Shown: positions 50,009 through 59,054, counted from the stretch's first letter. The stretch is DNA of 64,000 nucleotides from Bosea sp. 124 (GCF_003046175.1 NZ_PZZM01000001.1:939001-1003000), one strand, 5' to 3'. Notes: a model not told the origin generated them from the letters alone. Numbers and translations are program-made.

Positions 50009-52618
50009 TCAACCCCGATCAAACATCCAGACGCCTACCGGCACGAACGACAGCGCATCCCGCAGAACGAACTCTCCCAAGCCAAGCTCGGGACCGATCA
50101 GCGCATCCACCGGTCTTAGTCCAGCCGGCACGATAACGCGCGTATTACCCCACCAATCTGCGTTCGGTACCAGCCCATCGCTTAGAGCCATTCCCTCGGC
50201 ACAGCAGCGCGCCGCAACAACTAGCAAGGCGGTCTTGCCAAGCTGGCGAAGGAAGCCGATCGCGTGTCCGGCCCTCTCGCCGGTGACCTGTAATGGCTGG
50301 TATTTGCCCTTCGCGAATAGGGCCGGCTCGCTCTGACGCAAACGCAAGAGTTTGCTCAGCAAGGCCTGCTTGATCCGACCGTCGCGCCAGTTCTCCACCA
50401 ACATATCGAGTGAGAGGTGCTGCGCCAGCGCAATCTTGCGGGTAGCGAAATCAACCGGCTGGCGGTTGTCGGGATCGACCAGGCTGAAATCCCAATACTC
50501 CGTGCCTTGATAGATATCGGGCACGCCAGGCGCAGTGCAACGAAGAGCAAGCTGCACGAGTCCGTTGAGCGCCCCGGTGCGCTGGATCCGCGCGACGAAG
50601 AGAGCAACATCGTGTAACAGCGCCGCGCTCCTCGCCGGATTGAGCGCATCGGCGACGAAGCGCAGGACCGCGTCTTCATAGGCCAAGTTCGGCGCCGCCC
50701 AGCCAGACCGCAGCTTGGCCTCGCGCAGGGCCTTCCGACACCAGTCGCCGATGCGGCCGGCGAAATGGTCGAGCCCGGCCGCATCGGCGGGGCCGAGGCA
50801 GAGCGGCCAGGCGCCGACGAGCATTTGCTGGAACATATATTCATCCGCCGGATCAAGGATTTCGGGCCGGATCGCATCCGCGAGCCCTCGCCAGCGCCCC
50901 GTAGCTGCGATCCAATCCTGCGGCATCTCGCTCAGCACCGCGAGCCGCGCACGCAAATCCTCGCCGCGCTTGTGGTCATGCGTCGCCGTCGCCAGCATCG
51001 CCCGCGGTGCCAGCTCGGCGCGCTGGCCCATAAGCTCATGGAACGTATCGGCCTCGATACCGAGCATAGCGGCATTGAAGCCGACATCGTTGCGCGAGAG
51101 CAGCCGGCCATAGCGGTAGAACGCCGTATCCTCGACGGCTTTGGCTGCCAGCGGGGCCGCAAGCTGGTTGAAGCGCCGAATCGCCGTGATCCGGGCGGGA
51201 CGCCGGGCCTCCTCGCCCTCGCCAACGATGACCGAGGCGACGAAGCGCAGCGCCGGCGGGTCGCTCAGGGGGGCCGCCAACGCGGCACGCAGCGCCGCTT
51301 GTACGTGCTCGCCCGCCCCCACTCCGTCATCGCGGCCGGTTGCGTAGCTGCGGTAGGCACGAAGCTTCGCGATCAGGCTGGTCGCGGCGCGCCGCAGCGC
51401 CGCCCGCGTCAGTCCCTCGCCGTCGCGATGCCCGGCACCGGCCTGCTCCAGCGCGTCGACCAGCCGTTCGCGTTGGCCGTCGAAGCTGTGGGAGAGAATC
51501 TCCTGCCGTGCCAGTTCCTCCTCACCATGGAAATCACGCGGCCGCCCGCTCAGTACGGCCCAATGCGCTGAAAGAGCCGCGGACGCGGCGCTCTGGTGTT
51601 GGAGGGCTGAGACCTGGTCCATGAAGTCGTAGCCGGTCGAGCCATCGACGTCCCACTCCCGCGGAATGTGCTCGCCCGATGCCAGGATCTTCTCCACGAA
51701 GAGCCAGGCCCTGCTCTCCCTAAAACCGGCCGGTCGCTGTCGTTGGAGCGTGTCGAGATGCCGGCGAAGTTCATGGCAATAGCCGGCCGGATCGGAGAGG
51801 CCATCGACATGGTCGATGCGCAAGCCGTCTATGAGCCCATCGCGGTAGAGCCTCAGCGCCACCGCATGCTTGGCAGCAAAAGCCTCGGGCTCCTCCATCC
51901 GCACAGCCGCGAGTTGGGTTATGTCGAAGAAGCGCCGCCAATTGATCCGGTCTCCTGCATTGCGCCACCAGTCGAGCACGAAGTTCTGCCGCGAGAGCAG
52001 CGCGTCGAGCGCTGCCATGTCGCGGAAAGCCTCGATACCCACCGCCGCGATATCCGCCTGGTCCTCCGGTCGGATCGGAAAGACGTGCTCACCATAGACG
52101 ACGGCATACCCGCCATCTTGGATCGCAAGCGAAAGCGCGCCGGAGTTCAGCACGGCGCGATAGGGCTCGCCCAGGAAGGGGGCATGCACTTTGCCGGCGA
52201 TGCCGGGATCGGGGCAGTCGAAATCGACGTCGAACCAGCTCGCATAGATGCTGCCACGCCCATGTTTCAACAGGTCGAGCCAGAGCCGGTTATCGGCTCC
52301 GCCGACCGCCATGTGGTTCGGCACGATGTCGAGGATGATGCCAATGCCTTGCGACCGCAGCGCCGCTGCCATCACAGTGAAGCCCTCTTCGCCGCCGAGC
52401 TCAGGGTTGATCCTGTCGTAGTCAACGACGTCGTAGCCATGCGTCGAACCGGCCCGTGCCGTCAGGATCGGCGAAGCATATACGTGACTAATACCGAGAT
52501 TAGCGAGATAAGCGGCCAAATCGCGACCGGCGGAGAATGGAAATCGTTTGTGGAATTGAAGACGATACGTTGCTCTGAGACCGGATTTAAACAAGCCGTT
52601 TTGAACGGTGGCAGTCAT
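50009..52618 (-). CDS. treY: Malto-oligosyltrehalose synthase
   Basis: 869-residue GH13 enzyme that converts the reducing end of maltodextrins to a trehalose unit. Conserved regions: ASPILTARAGSTHGYDVVD near the start, DIVPNHMAVGG (region I), GLRIDHVDGL with the nucleophile Asp (region II), LFVEKIL with the acid Glu (region III), GVPDIYQGTE and the C-terminal region. Intact and near the usual length. In most bacteria it is paired with treZ (and glgX); neither is in the window. Short upstream gap to the coiled-coil gene (7 bases). Isolated treY on accessory DNA suggests a transferred metabolic fragment, or complementation by treZ elsewhere. Confidence 0.93.
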   Translation of the reverse strand: MTATVQNGLFKSGLRATYRLQFHKRFPFSAGRDLAAYLANLGISHVYASPILTARAGSTHGYDVVDYDRINPELGGEEGFTVMAAALRSQGIGIILDIVPNHMAVGGADNRLWLDLLKHGRGSIYASWFDVDFDCPDPGIAGKVHAPFLGEPYRAVLNSGALSLAIQDGGYAVVYGEHVFPIRPEDQADIAAVGIEAFRDMAALDALLSRQNFVLDWWRNAGDRINWRRFFDITQLAAVRMEEPEAFAAKHAVALRLYRDGLIDGLRIDHVDGLSDPAGYCHELRRHLDTLQRQRPAGFRESRAWLFVEKILASGEHIPREWDVDGSTGYDFMDQVSALQHQSAASAALSAHWAVLSGRPRDFHGEEELARQEILSHSFDGQRERLVDALEQAGAGHRDGEGLTRAALRRAATSLIAKLRAYRSYATGRDDGVGAGEHVQAALRAALAAPLSDPPALRFVASVIVGEGEEARRPARITAIRRFNQLAAPLAAKAVEDTAFYRYGRLLSRNDVGFNAAMLGIEADTFHELMGQRAELAPRAMLATATHDHKRGEDLRARLAVLSEMPQDWIAATGRWRGLADAIRPEILDPADEYMFQQMLVGAWPLCLGPADAAGLDHFAGRIGDWCRKALREAKLRSGWAAPNLAYEDAVLRFVADALNPARSAALLHDVALFVARIQRTGALNGLVQLALRCTAPGVPDIYQGTEYWDFSLVDPDNRQPVDFATRKIALAQHLSLDMLVENWRDGRIKQALLSKLLRLRQSEPALFAKGKYQPLQVTGERAGHAIGFLRQLGKTALLVVAARCCAEGMALSDGLVPNADWWGNTRVIVPAGLRPVDALIGPELGLGEFVLRDALSFVPVGVWMFDRG

Positions 52619-52625
52619 TATTTGT

Positions 52626-52952
52626 CTACCTTGTTTGGACGCCTCGTCGCGCCAAACTCAAACTTGATAGACAGACGCCGGTTCCACTCGCCACCTCAGC
52701 AACACACCATATTTTTAGCATGTCGGAGCTGTTCTTCATCCTATGCAGATTCTTCTGCGCCGGCCCTTTGCGCTTCAGCGCCTCTTGCTGACGCAGGAGG
52801 TCGTTCAGGCGCTCCTGCTGTTCTGCGAGCCTTGCTGCGACCCGCTTCTCCAAGGCAGCACCGGACACGCCAGCGCCCTGCTCCGTCAAATCCGCGATAT
52901 TGCGACGTGCGAGGGCGATCCGATCTTCAAGGTTGTCGATTGCGTCGGGCAT
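52626..52952 (-). CDS. Small coiled-coil hypothetical protein
   Basis: About 108 residues from the ATG at 52952. The first 75 form an alpha-helical coiled coil rich in E, R, Q and L (AARLAEQQERLNDLLRQQEA). Unknown role. Ends 7 bases before treY on the same strand. The tail after KRK is less protein-like. Confidence 0.5.
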   Translation of the reverse strand: MPDAIDNLEDRIALARRNIADLTEQGAGVSGAALEKRVAARLAEQQERLNDLLRQQEALKRKGPAQKNLHRMKNSSDMLKIWCVAEVASGTGVCLSSLSLARRGVQTR

Positions 52953-53162
52953 TGTCAGGTATCCCGTCCCTCTTAACCACCACGCGCGACGGTGGTCAGC
53001 GCGCCGTCGGGTAGAGGACGCTGAAGTGCGCGGGCTTGTTCCCATAGGACCGGCCACGAATATCTGAATCTTCGCCGATTCTGTTACTGTCGCCGACGAT
53101 GTCGTAGCGCGGATCGCGCCCAACACCGAGGCTGGAGCCTCTTCAACCTTCTGGCGGTAGGA

Positions 53163-53666
53163 TCAACGGCCTGCTAGAATGTTTCCCTTCACGACACGAC
53201 AACTTTGTCCCAGCTCGTCTGCAGAAGGCGTGAACCGGCTGGCGCTTCTTTCGATGGTCACGCGGCAGGCAAAACCACCGCCCGACCGTGAGATCGCGAT
53301 GGAGTGTCTGATGTGTATCCCTCTTGGGGTTGTAAATTCACGGACAATCCCGTCGTTGACCCAACGGAATTTCGCTTCACGGCCGTCGCCCTGCCCCTCC
53401 GTATCACTGATGCTCTCACTCTGCCTTTCGAAATCGGGCCGTGAACTCCGCCGATGACTACGATGAAAAATCCGCCCCTTGGTCGAGAAATAAACCTGCT
53501 CGCGCCAGACCAACCGGAAGCCTCCAGCTCGCCCCGTCATCACCTCCTCTTTGTATTCGGCCGAGATTGAGTGACCCTCAAGCCCTGCGAATGTGCTGGT
53601 TTGAGACCAGGCTGCTCCAGAAGCCAGAAGCGTAGCCGCGCAGATCATAAAAAGGCTGGTCCGCAT
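53163..53666 (-). CDS. Small exported hypothetical protein, copy 1
   Basis: 167 residues with a signal peptide (MRTSLFMICAATLLASGAAWS) and a mature beta-rich domain. Shares LEGHSIS-x-EY, STKGR-x-FH, KFRW-x(2)-GIVRE and SCR-x-V-x-GNI with the exported protein at 61317-61811, so they are paralogs. Two Cys (ACRV, SCRV) probably form a disulfide. Function unknown. Confidence 0.75.
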   Translation of the reverse strand: MRTSLFMICAATLLASGAAWSQTSTFAGLEGHSISAEYKEEVMTGRAGGFRLVWREQVYFSTKGRIFHRSHRRSSRPDFERQSESISDTEGQGDGREAKFRWVNDGIVREFTTPRGIHIRHSIAISRSGGGFACRVTIERSASRFTPSADELGQSCRVVKGNILAGR

Positions 53667-53757
53667 GGAGCTATCCTAAGCTGAGGTTTCCTGCGCCGGC
53701 GCTCGACCGGCGCCGGCTCGGCCGGGAGCATGTCGCCCTTGCCGCCATCGATCAAGG

Positions 53758-54063
53758 TCACGCCGTCGTGGACGGCGGCAGATCAGGCGGGCGGCCAGAG
53801 TTGAGATCGGGGAGATAGGCCCCGCAGCGCATGCCGTATTTTTGCGGCTTCCGCGCCGGGCTCAGCGGGTCCCAGGGACAGCCCGAGACGAAGATGCGAA
53901 GCAGGCCACCGATCAGCGCGCCGGGCCCGTACTTGCGCTCCAGAACCGCCAGCCGTGCATCGCCGCCGCGTTCGCAGACATGGCAGCGAAACCTGACCAC
54001 GACATAGGGATACTCGCGCATCGACGTGTTTTCGTTCGGCTTCGACGGCCCGGCTGGTGACAT
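53758..54063 (-). CDS. Zinc-ribbon-like small hypothetical protein
   Basis: About 101 residues. Contains FRCHVCERGGDARL and later SGCPWDPL plus MRCGAYLPDL, giving two Cys pairs suited to a zinc site. Proteins like this are common small hypotheticals in Methylobacterium-type genomes. A LexA-type box lies 22 bases upstream of this start, shared with the divergent gene, so it is probably SOS-inducible. ATG 54021 is an alternative start. Confidence 0.65.
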   Translation of the reverse strand: MSPAGPSKPNENTSMREYPYVVVRFRCHVCERGGDARLAVLERKYGPGALIGGLLRIFVSGCPWDPLSPARKPQKYGMRCGAYLPDLNSGRPPDLPPSTTA

Positions 54064-54084
54064 GGTCTCGGCTCTCGGATATGA

Positions 54085-54099
54085 GAACAAAATAAGAAC
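54085..54099. promoter_or_regulatory. LexA (SOS) box, alphaproteobacterial type
   Basis: GAAC-AAAATAA-GAAC, a direct repeat with a 7-base spacer that fits the GAAC-N7-GAAC consensus of alphaproteobacterial LexA. Between divergent genes starting at 54063 and 54122. The flanks resemble those of the second box at 63465. Confidence 0.75.
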
Positions 54100-54121
54100 A
54101 AACCGGATCGGGAGTCAAGCC

Positions 54122-54376
54122 ATGACCGCCATCGAGACCTACTTCATCCAGCCCTTCCGAACACAACGCAAGCGCCTGGTGCTGGGACCGCCCGTGCTGG
54201 CGAAGACGAAGCATCACGCCCTGCGCGACGGCGAGCGCATGGGTCTGACGGCCGAGGGATTGGCCGTCATCCATGTTACCGCGGACGACGAGACCGGCGA
54301 GGTCAGCGCGTTCGATGTCCTCGCCCGGCACGGCCTGATCCCAGAGGAATTCGAAGAGCAGATTCGCGCGCTGTGA
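54122..54376 (+). CDS. Small hypothetical protein, SOS-box controlled
   Basis: 84 residues, no recognised family. N-terminus ETYFIQPFRTQRKRLVLGPP, acidic C-terminal half with a helix. Downstream of a predicted LexA box and overlapping the next gene by GTGA. Confidence 0.65.
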   Translation: MTAIETYFIQPFRTQRKRLVLGPPVLAKTKHHALRDGERMGLTAEGLAVIHVTADDETGEVSAFDVLARHGLIPEEFEEQIRAL

Positions 54377-54693
54377 AACGGAATCCCCGGCGCGCCTACA
54401 ACGCGGACGGGTCGAAAATCCGACCGGCAATGGTCGGCGGCGAGCGCGCCAACGGCCATCGACGGGCCGAAATCTGGTGCAACGAGTGCCTTCGGCACGG
54501 CGAGGTCAGCACCGATGATTTGCCTGTCCCCGACGTCTGCCTGCGCTATTACTGCTCTCGCTGCGGCAGCAAGAACCTTCAATCGCGACGAAGCATCGAG
54601 GAATTCTATGAGCGGCTTGAGGAGCGAACCGGGATGAGCCACGGCAACGGCAAGCCGATACACGGAGGAACCGGGACGCGTCGCGACGGTTGA
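54373..54693 (+). CDS. Small zinc-ribbon-like protein
   Basis: 106 residues starting at GTG that overlaps the previous stop. Two CxxC pairs (WCNECLRHG and YYCSRCGS) about 25 residues apart form a probable zinc ribbon. Possible nucleic-acid binding; no closer family seen. Confidence 0.65.
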   Translation: MKRNPRRAYNADGSKIRPAMVGGERANGHRRAEIWCNECLRHGEVSTDDLPVPDVCLRYYCSRCGSKNLQSRRSIEEFYERLEERTGMSHGNGKPIHGGTGTRRDG

Positions 54694-54713
54694 TCCGGCC
54701 GGAGGACGACACA

Positions 54714-54878
54714 ATGATTATCACCACGGTGGACGAATACGAGGCAGCAACTCATCGCGCTCGCCAGCTCGCGGATCATCCGGAGGGAACTCCCGAATCG
54801 ACAGAGCTGGCGGAGATCATTGCCGCGATCACGATCTGGGACGCGCCCCATGATGACGCGAGTGCCTGGAACGACTGA
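54714..54878 (+). CDS. Microprotein resembling HigA antitoxin N-terminus, copy 1
   Basis: 54 residues from the ATG at 54714 with a GGAGG ribosome site. The pattern TVDEYEAATHRARQLADHP-EGTPESTELAEIIAAI resembles the N-terminal helical segment of HigA-like antitoxins, which has EAEYEAAL...PGTPEGDEL..LV-type spacing, but there is no helix-turn-helix domain. Two similar proteins lie nearby (54891, frameshifted; 63621). Confidence 0.6.
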   Translation: MIITTVDEYEAATHRARQLADHPEGTPESTELAEIIAAITIWDAPHDDASAWND

Positions 54879-54890
54879 TTCATGCCGCGC

Positions 54891-55039
54891 ATGACGATTG
54901 ACAGCGATGAGCAGCTTCAATCCATTCTAAGGCGCATCGCCGAACTTGCTGGTGCGTCGAAGGGTCGACTGAAGAGCGCGAACTGGTTCAGCTTATTCTG
55001 GCTGTCGAGGCATGGGAAACGAGGCAAGGGCGTGACTGA
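54891..55039 (+). pseudogene. HigA-N-terminus-like microprotein, frameshifted copy
   Basis: Begins MTIDSDEQLQSILRRIAELAG in frame with the ATG at 54891, then the family pattern continues as STEERELVQLILAVEAWET only in the next frame. One base is missing near 54963-54965. The shifted frame stops at 55039. Similar to the copy just upstream. Confidence 0.55.
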
Positions 55040-55436
55040 GAAATCAGATGATGCGGATCGGGCTCCCCTGGACGTTCTGGCGCTTGACATTGTCAGTATT
55101 TCGGTAAGCCCTGATGGAAGGCAGGTTGCCAACATACTGCTTCAACTAGACAACGCGAACATTTGCGGGTTCTTCTGCCGCCTGGATCACTGGCCAAGCT
55201 GGAAGGCATGTCAGCTCAGGCGGCCATCGAACAGGCCAAGCAACAGCCCCGGCAATAGCTCACTCGATCTCGTAGATCTCGCCAACATCGGAGTCGTCTC
55301 TCACGCCCTTGAACGACGCATGGCGCAGCCTGCCGTCATCCGTCCAGGCGCGAAAGGCAATCGGCTGGTGACAGCCGTCGCAGCGTGGGCTGGCAAAGTC
55401 GCACATGGCGCGTGCCGCCATCGAATGTTTACCTGA
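55032..55436 (+). CDS. Small hypothetical protein, possibly frameshifted
   Basis: A GTG at 55032 overlaps the stop of the shifted microprotein frame. The reading DIVSISVSPDGRQVANILL looks like a beta-rich domain, but after about residue 55 another frame (LAKLEGMSAQAAIEQAKQQ, ending at a stop near 55259) looks more protein-like, so a second frame error or a chance frame is possible. Confidence 0.25.
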   Translation: MTEKSDDADRAPLDVLALDIVSISVSPDGRQVANILLQLDNANICGFFCRLDHWPSWKACQLRRPSNRPSNSPGNSSLDLVDLANIGVVSHALERRMAQPAVIRPGAKGNRLVTAVAAWAGKVAHGACRHRMFT

Positions 55437-55475
55437 CGCGCAGAGAATGGCTGACCTCCAATCGAGATCTGTCAT
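55260..55475 (-). CDS. Small hypothetical protein with a CxxC motif
   Basis: About 71 residues. Contains CDFASPRCDGCHQPIAFRAW, a possible zinc site. Its start shares a CATG with the start of the divergent lipase gene, which leaves no room for separate ribosome sites and lowers confidence. Confidence 0.4.
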   Translation of the reverse strand: MTDLDWRSAILCASGKHSMAARAMCDFASPRCDGCHQPIAFRAWTDDGRLRHASFKGVRDDSDVGEIYEIE

Positions 55476-56676
55476 GCTTTTGCTCCGTCTCATCGGCTTC
55501 CTCGCGAGCTTTCTCGGCCTCTTATCGGTCTCGATCGCCCAGCCCAGCGGCCCTGTCCCGGTCGCGTCCGGCGTAACTTACGAATTGATTGCGCGCTGGG
55601 ATGCCGACAAGCTCAACCGCATTCTATCGACGGACACGCCGGCATTCTTCGGCATTCCCGTCAGCTACACCCCCGCGCGCAATGCGGTGAAGCTCTATCG
55701 TGTGACCTATTCCTCGGTCGTTCCTGAACGCGGCAACCGGCCGATCGCGACAAGTGGGCTGGTCGCCGTGCCCGACACGGCCGAGACCGACTTCCCGCTG
55801 GTCTCCTACCAGCACGGCACAGTTTACGGGAAGGAGCAGGTGCCTTCCTTCCCCGACCAGTCGGCCGAGACGCAGCTGATGGTCGCCCAGTTCGCAGGCC
55901 AGGGCTATGTGCTGATCGGGGCTGATTATTTCGGCATGGGCGCCTCAAAGGAGCCCGAAGGCTATCTCGTCAAGGCCAGCCACCAGCAGGCCACGGCCGA
56001 CATGGTCGTCGCTGGCCGCGCCGTGCTCGCCGACCTGAAGCTCAAGGACACCAAACTCTTCCTCGCCGGTTGGTCACAGGGCGGCTACGTCACCATGGCA
56101 ATGCTGGAAAAGCTTGAGGCCGACGGTGTTCCAGTCAAAGCGGCGGTGACCGCCAGTGCGCCGAGCGACGCCTTCGCCGCCTTCTATGGCTTCCTCGGGT
56201 TTCCGCGGAAAATCGACGCTGCCTGGATACCGACGATCTTCATCCTCGCCGCATTCTCCTATGAGAACTATTACGGCGTGCCCGGGCTGGCCAAGGCGCT
56301 CCTGACCGAGGACACCTACGAGAATGCGCGCAAGGCCTATCTGCGCGAACAATTCGACGCTGCTGCGATTCCCACCGATCTGCGAAAGCTGATCAAGCCG
56401 GATTATTTCGACGCGCGCTTCTTCACCGAATCCGCTTTCGGCAAGCTGTTCGCCAAGAACCACGCCTATCGCTGGGTCGTAACGACGCCCGTCCGCAACT
56501 ATTACGGCCTCACAGACGAAGCTATCCGCATCGAGATCGGCCGCCTGCCGATGACCTGGCAGCAGGCCCTCGGCAATGTAGGTAAGGTTGAGGCCGTGCC
56601 GACGGGCGACACCAGCCATCGCGGCACCTTTGCGGCTGCCGTGCCGCAATGGAAGAGCTGGTTTGACGCGCAGTGA
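55474..56676 (+). CDS. Secreted alpha/beta hydrolase (lipase/esterase type)
   Basis: About 400 residues from the ATG at 55474 with a signal peptide (MLLLRLIGFLASFLGLLSVSIAQ). The nucleophile elbow is LAGWSQGGYVT with Ser of G-x-S-x-G. The oxyanion region is SYQHGTVYGKEQVPS, and a DTSHRGTF His lies near the C-terminus. Similar in length and pattern to secreted lipase-family and prolyl-oligopeptidase-like hydrolases. Substrate unknown. An ATG at 55447 is an alternative start. Confidence 0.85.
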   Translation: MLLLRLIGFLASFLGLLSVSIAQPSGPVPVASGVTYELIARWDADKLNRILSTDTPAFFGIPVSYTPARNAVKLYRVTYSSVVPERGNRPIATSGLVAVPDTAETDFPLVSYQHGTVYGKEQVPSFPDQSAETQLMVAQFAGQGYVLIGADYFGMGASKEPEGYLVKASHQQATADMVVAGRAVLADLKLKDTKLFLAGWSQGGYVTMAMLEKLEADGVPVKAAVTASAPSDAFAAFYGFLGFPRKIDAAWIPTIFILAAFSYENYYGVPGLAKALLTEDTYENARKAYLREQFDAAAIPTDLRKLIKPDYFDARFFTESAFGKLFAKNHAYRWVVTTPVRNYYGLTDEAIRIEIGRLPMTWQQALGNVGKVEAVPTGDTSHRGTFAAAVPQWKSWFDAQ

Positions 56677-57315
56677 ATCGCGGTCCGCGGGGCCAACTCG
56701 CAGAACCAGACGTGCACACATTAGCGCGACATTAGCGCGACTCCAACTCGGGCGACGGACCGGCCGCCGGCTACGGTAGGAAGTCAACTTCCTGTCATGG
56801 GCATCATCGGCTTCATCAGCAGCCGGATCCGATGGGGGCATCTTGAAAGCCTGTGTTTCGACAAGCGGGATCTTCAGCCAAGGCCCGGATGCCTCAAGTC
56901 CATGCGCTTCGGCACCCTCGATCACGGCCGTGACCATCGCGTCGGCTTCTTCCGCGATCATATCGATGCTGGCGTTGACCTTCGCCGCATCCTGCTCGTC
57001 GGGATGATCGTTCTGAATCGACGATAGCTCCACGACCTGCGCGGCGAACCGCGCCGCCATCTCGGCAATCGGTTCGGGCTTGCTGTTGCGGCCATGCCCG
57101 ATGTCGCGCACGCGGTCGATCGGATATTCAATGGCCGTGGGCAAGCCGGCGCGAGCTAACCGTGAGACAAGCTGCGCATTTTCATAGGCCAGCCGAAAGA
57201 TCATCCGCTCCGCGTCGGTTGCGGCCGGTTCAAGGTCGAGAAGGCCCTGGCGGGCGTCCTGGGGGCGATCCTGCGGGCCCTTGATGGTTTCGGCCGGCTG
57301 GCTGGAGCGCAGCAT
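56074..57315 (-). CDS. Hypothetical protein, 3' end uncertain (overlaps lipase antisense)
   Basis: From the ATG at 57315, about 170 residues look like a real helical protein (MIFRLAYENAQLVSRLARAG, MAARFAAQVVELSSIQND). Past about 56780 the frame stays open but reads antisense to the lipase gene for 600 bases and gives low-quality sequence. A one-base shift near 56780 would end the protein there. Probably a normal gene of 170-180 residues with a frame error, or a truncated gene. Confidence 0.45.
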   Translation of the reverse strand: MLRSSQPAETIKGPQDRPQDARQGLLDLEPAATDAERMIFRLAYENAQLVSRLARAGLPTAIEYPIDRVRDIGHGRNSKPEPIAEMAARFAAQVVELSSIQNDHPDEQDAAKVNASIDMIAEEADAMVTAVIEGAEAHGLEASGPWLKIPLVETQAFKMPPSDPAADEADDAHDRKLTSYRSRRPVRRPSWSRANVALMCARLVLRVGPADRDSLRVKPALPLRHGSRKGAAMAGVARRHGLNLTYIAEGLLPGHRQAADLDADSFVCEAVIVADGRRYDPAIGVVLGEQLAESGFGEEARVEIIRLDQLSQIGGNRSSVELFAQIGLARILVGVLGQERLGQPGHAVIVLIGECGEDEDRRYPGSVDFPRKPEEAIEGGEGVARRTGGHRRFDWNTVGLKLFQHCHGDVAAL

Positions 57316-57508
57316 TCGCTGATCAGATATCACGCAACTCCGACTGGATTTGGAGTCGCAACGGCCGCCTCGGCAAATCGTTCCGGCCGGGCCGCCAGTA
57401 CCGAGAACAGGACACATGGCACCATCTTGACGATGAAACATCGCGCGCCAAATTACGTGTCGGCCGCGTTTGGTCGCGGTCCTGAACCCATGTTGCTTCT
57501 AGGAGGAT

Positions 57509-57814
57509 ATGGCTTTGGCATACTCATCCGATCAATACGAACGTCCCGTTGTCATCCTGAATCGCTTCGGCGTCCCAACCGCGGTCTCGTCGGCGATGGA
57601 AGCTTATATGTTCCTCACCGACTGGCCGATCTCGCGTCGTGATGCGGCGCATGCGATTGTTATGAAAGGCTGCCTGGCAGCGCTACGGGACGAGGTCGAG
57701 ATTGATACCGCTCGTGGGCTCTTTGCCTCATGGGCAGAGCTGCACGATATCCTCGCGCCGGATGTCGCGGCGTTCGTGACGAGCCAGCGCGGCTCATCGC
57801 ACGGCGCTCGGTAA
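57509..57814 (+). CDS. DUF982 domain protein
   Basis: 101 residues matching DUF982: RPVVILNRFGVPTAVSSAMEA, then WPISRRDAAHAIVMKGCLAAL. Widespread small proteins of Rhizobiales with unknown role. A strong AGGAGG site is directly upstream, and a 10-bp hairpin terminator follows. Confidence 0.8.
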   Translation: MALAYSSDQYERPVVILNRFGVPTAVSSAMEAYMFLTDWPISRRDAAHAIVMKGCLAALRDEVEIDTARGLFASWAELHDILAPDVAAFVTSQRGSSHGAR

Positions 57815-57820
57815 CGAAAA

Positions 57821-57854
57821 GGCTCGGCGCACGCGTCAACGCGCCGAGCCTTGT
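57821..57854 (+). terminator. Hairpin terminator after DUF982 gene
   Basis: Perfect 10-bp stem GGCTCGGCGC / GCGCCGAGCC with a 10-base loop, followed by TTGT. Confidence 0.65.
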
Positions 57855-58024
57855 AACCGTCGTCGCCCTGTCTGCGAACGGTCGCTACTGCGAGCGCAAG
57901 GCGGCCTCTGTCGGCAGGATCAAGCAACACCGGGCGAAACGCAACGGCGCAACTGGTTGCGAGCGTTGGGCGCTCGCGTGTCTGATCAGCCACTCACGCA
58001 ACCTGCAGCCCCGGCTTGCGCCGC

Positions 58025-58246
58025 TCATTCCTTGGCCGGGCGTCCCGGATCAATTGGACTCGATGCACTCGACGGCGCGTTTTCGCCGGACGTAGCGGGA
58101 GGCGCTTTAGCCGGCGATGATCCGGCGGGCTGCTTTGTCGACGGGGCGCCCGACCCTGGTCGAGGCTGACTATCACTCGCTCGACGCGGCTGACCCACGG
58201 TATCGTCCTTTTTAGTGGTCGTTGGCTGGTCTCGTCTGCAGACCAT
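58025..58246 (-). CDS. Small disordered hypothetical protein (doubtful)
   Basis: About 73 residues rich in P, S, K and G, ending GRPAKE. Possible real small protein with no ordered domain; the ATG at 58246 lacks a ribosome site. The rest of 57855-58403 shows no gene. Confidence 0.35.
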   Translation of the reverse strand: MVCRRDQPTTTKKDDTVGQPRRASDSQPRPGSGAPSTKQPAGSSPAKAPPATSGENAPSSASSPIDPGRPAKE

Positions 58247-58403
58247 CCGACCCGGAGCTGCCGTTACATCCGCGGCGAGCATCCTAGTCGGCTGTCGAAA
58301 CACGCGGCAATGCCGGTCTTTGGGAGGGATATGGCACGCCGCATGGCGCCCGATAATTGGCGCATTATCCCAACGGCATCAGCACTGCTTGGTTCCCGCA
58401 AAG

Positions 58404-58625
58404 TCACTCCAGCACGGCGGCGAGTTTTTCAAATCGGATGCGGGCAACGTCACGCCGCGTATCGCTTTCTTTTTGCATCGCCGAACGAATCGAACGGCGA
58501 GCAGCCGACGCTGCTTCCAAAACGGCCGCGCTTGCGGGGGCGCGCTGGACCGCCTCTGCCACATCCATCATCGCGGGCAAGTCGGAAGCTGCAAGGGCTC
58601 GGGCTTCGAGTTTCTGATCTGACAT
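58404..58625 (-). CDS. Small helical hypothetical protein
   Basis: 73 residues, helical and Ala-rich (AAVLEAASAARRSIRSAM). Co-directional with the next gene, 42 bases away, and probably co-transcribed. No family known. Confidence 0.5.
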   Translation of the reverse strand: MSDQKLEARALAASDLPAMMDVAEAVQRAPASAAVLEAASAARRSIRSAMQKESDTRRDVARIRFEKLAAVLE

Positions 58626-58667
58626 GCGGGGAAACGTTCGCCTTTCGGGCCTGTTGCGGGCACGAAC

Positions 58668-58901
58668 CTAAGTGACGTGAACGGCCGTCCGCTGCCTGAA
58701 ATGATGCAGAACGTTTTCTCGCAGGTCGTCTTCATCGAGGGCGAGCGGCGCCAAATCGGCGACCAGATATGCGAGATCGAGGCGTGCATTCTCGCGTTGC
58801 GCCTCGGGTACGCTATTCTTGATTTCGCGCCAGGCAGCTTCCAACGCCGCATAAGCACGCGCCAGGTCTGACGGGTCTCTCAACGACGAAAATGGCATCA
58901 T
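58668..58901 (-). CDS. Small helical hypothetical protein
   Basis: 77 residues, helical, with an excellent ribosome site (GGGGAGGAAG directly before two ATGs). Pattern SDLARAYAALEAAWREIKN. Function unknown. Confidence 0.6.
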   Translation of the reverse strand: MMPFSSLRDPSDLARAYAALEAAWREIKNSVPEAQRENARLDLAYLVADLAPLALDEDDLRENVLHHFRQRTAVHVT

Positions 58902-59054
58902 CTTCCTCCCCTACTACGGCAGACGGAGAACCAGATAGTTTTACCGGATCGGTTCGCAAGACCCCATAATGTCCGCCGTCAGCGCTTTTGAGACAGTTTA
59001 GGGGTTTTCGGGAAGGGAGGATTTCTGGATCATCGCAGCCATTCAGGAGTGCAG

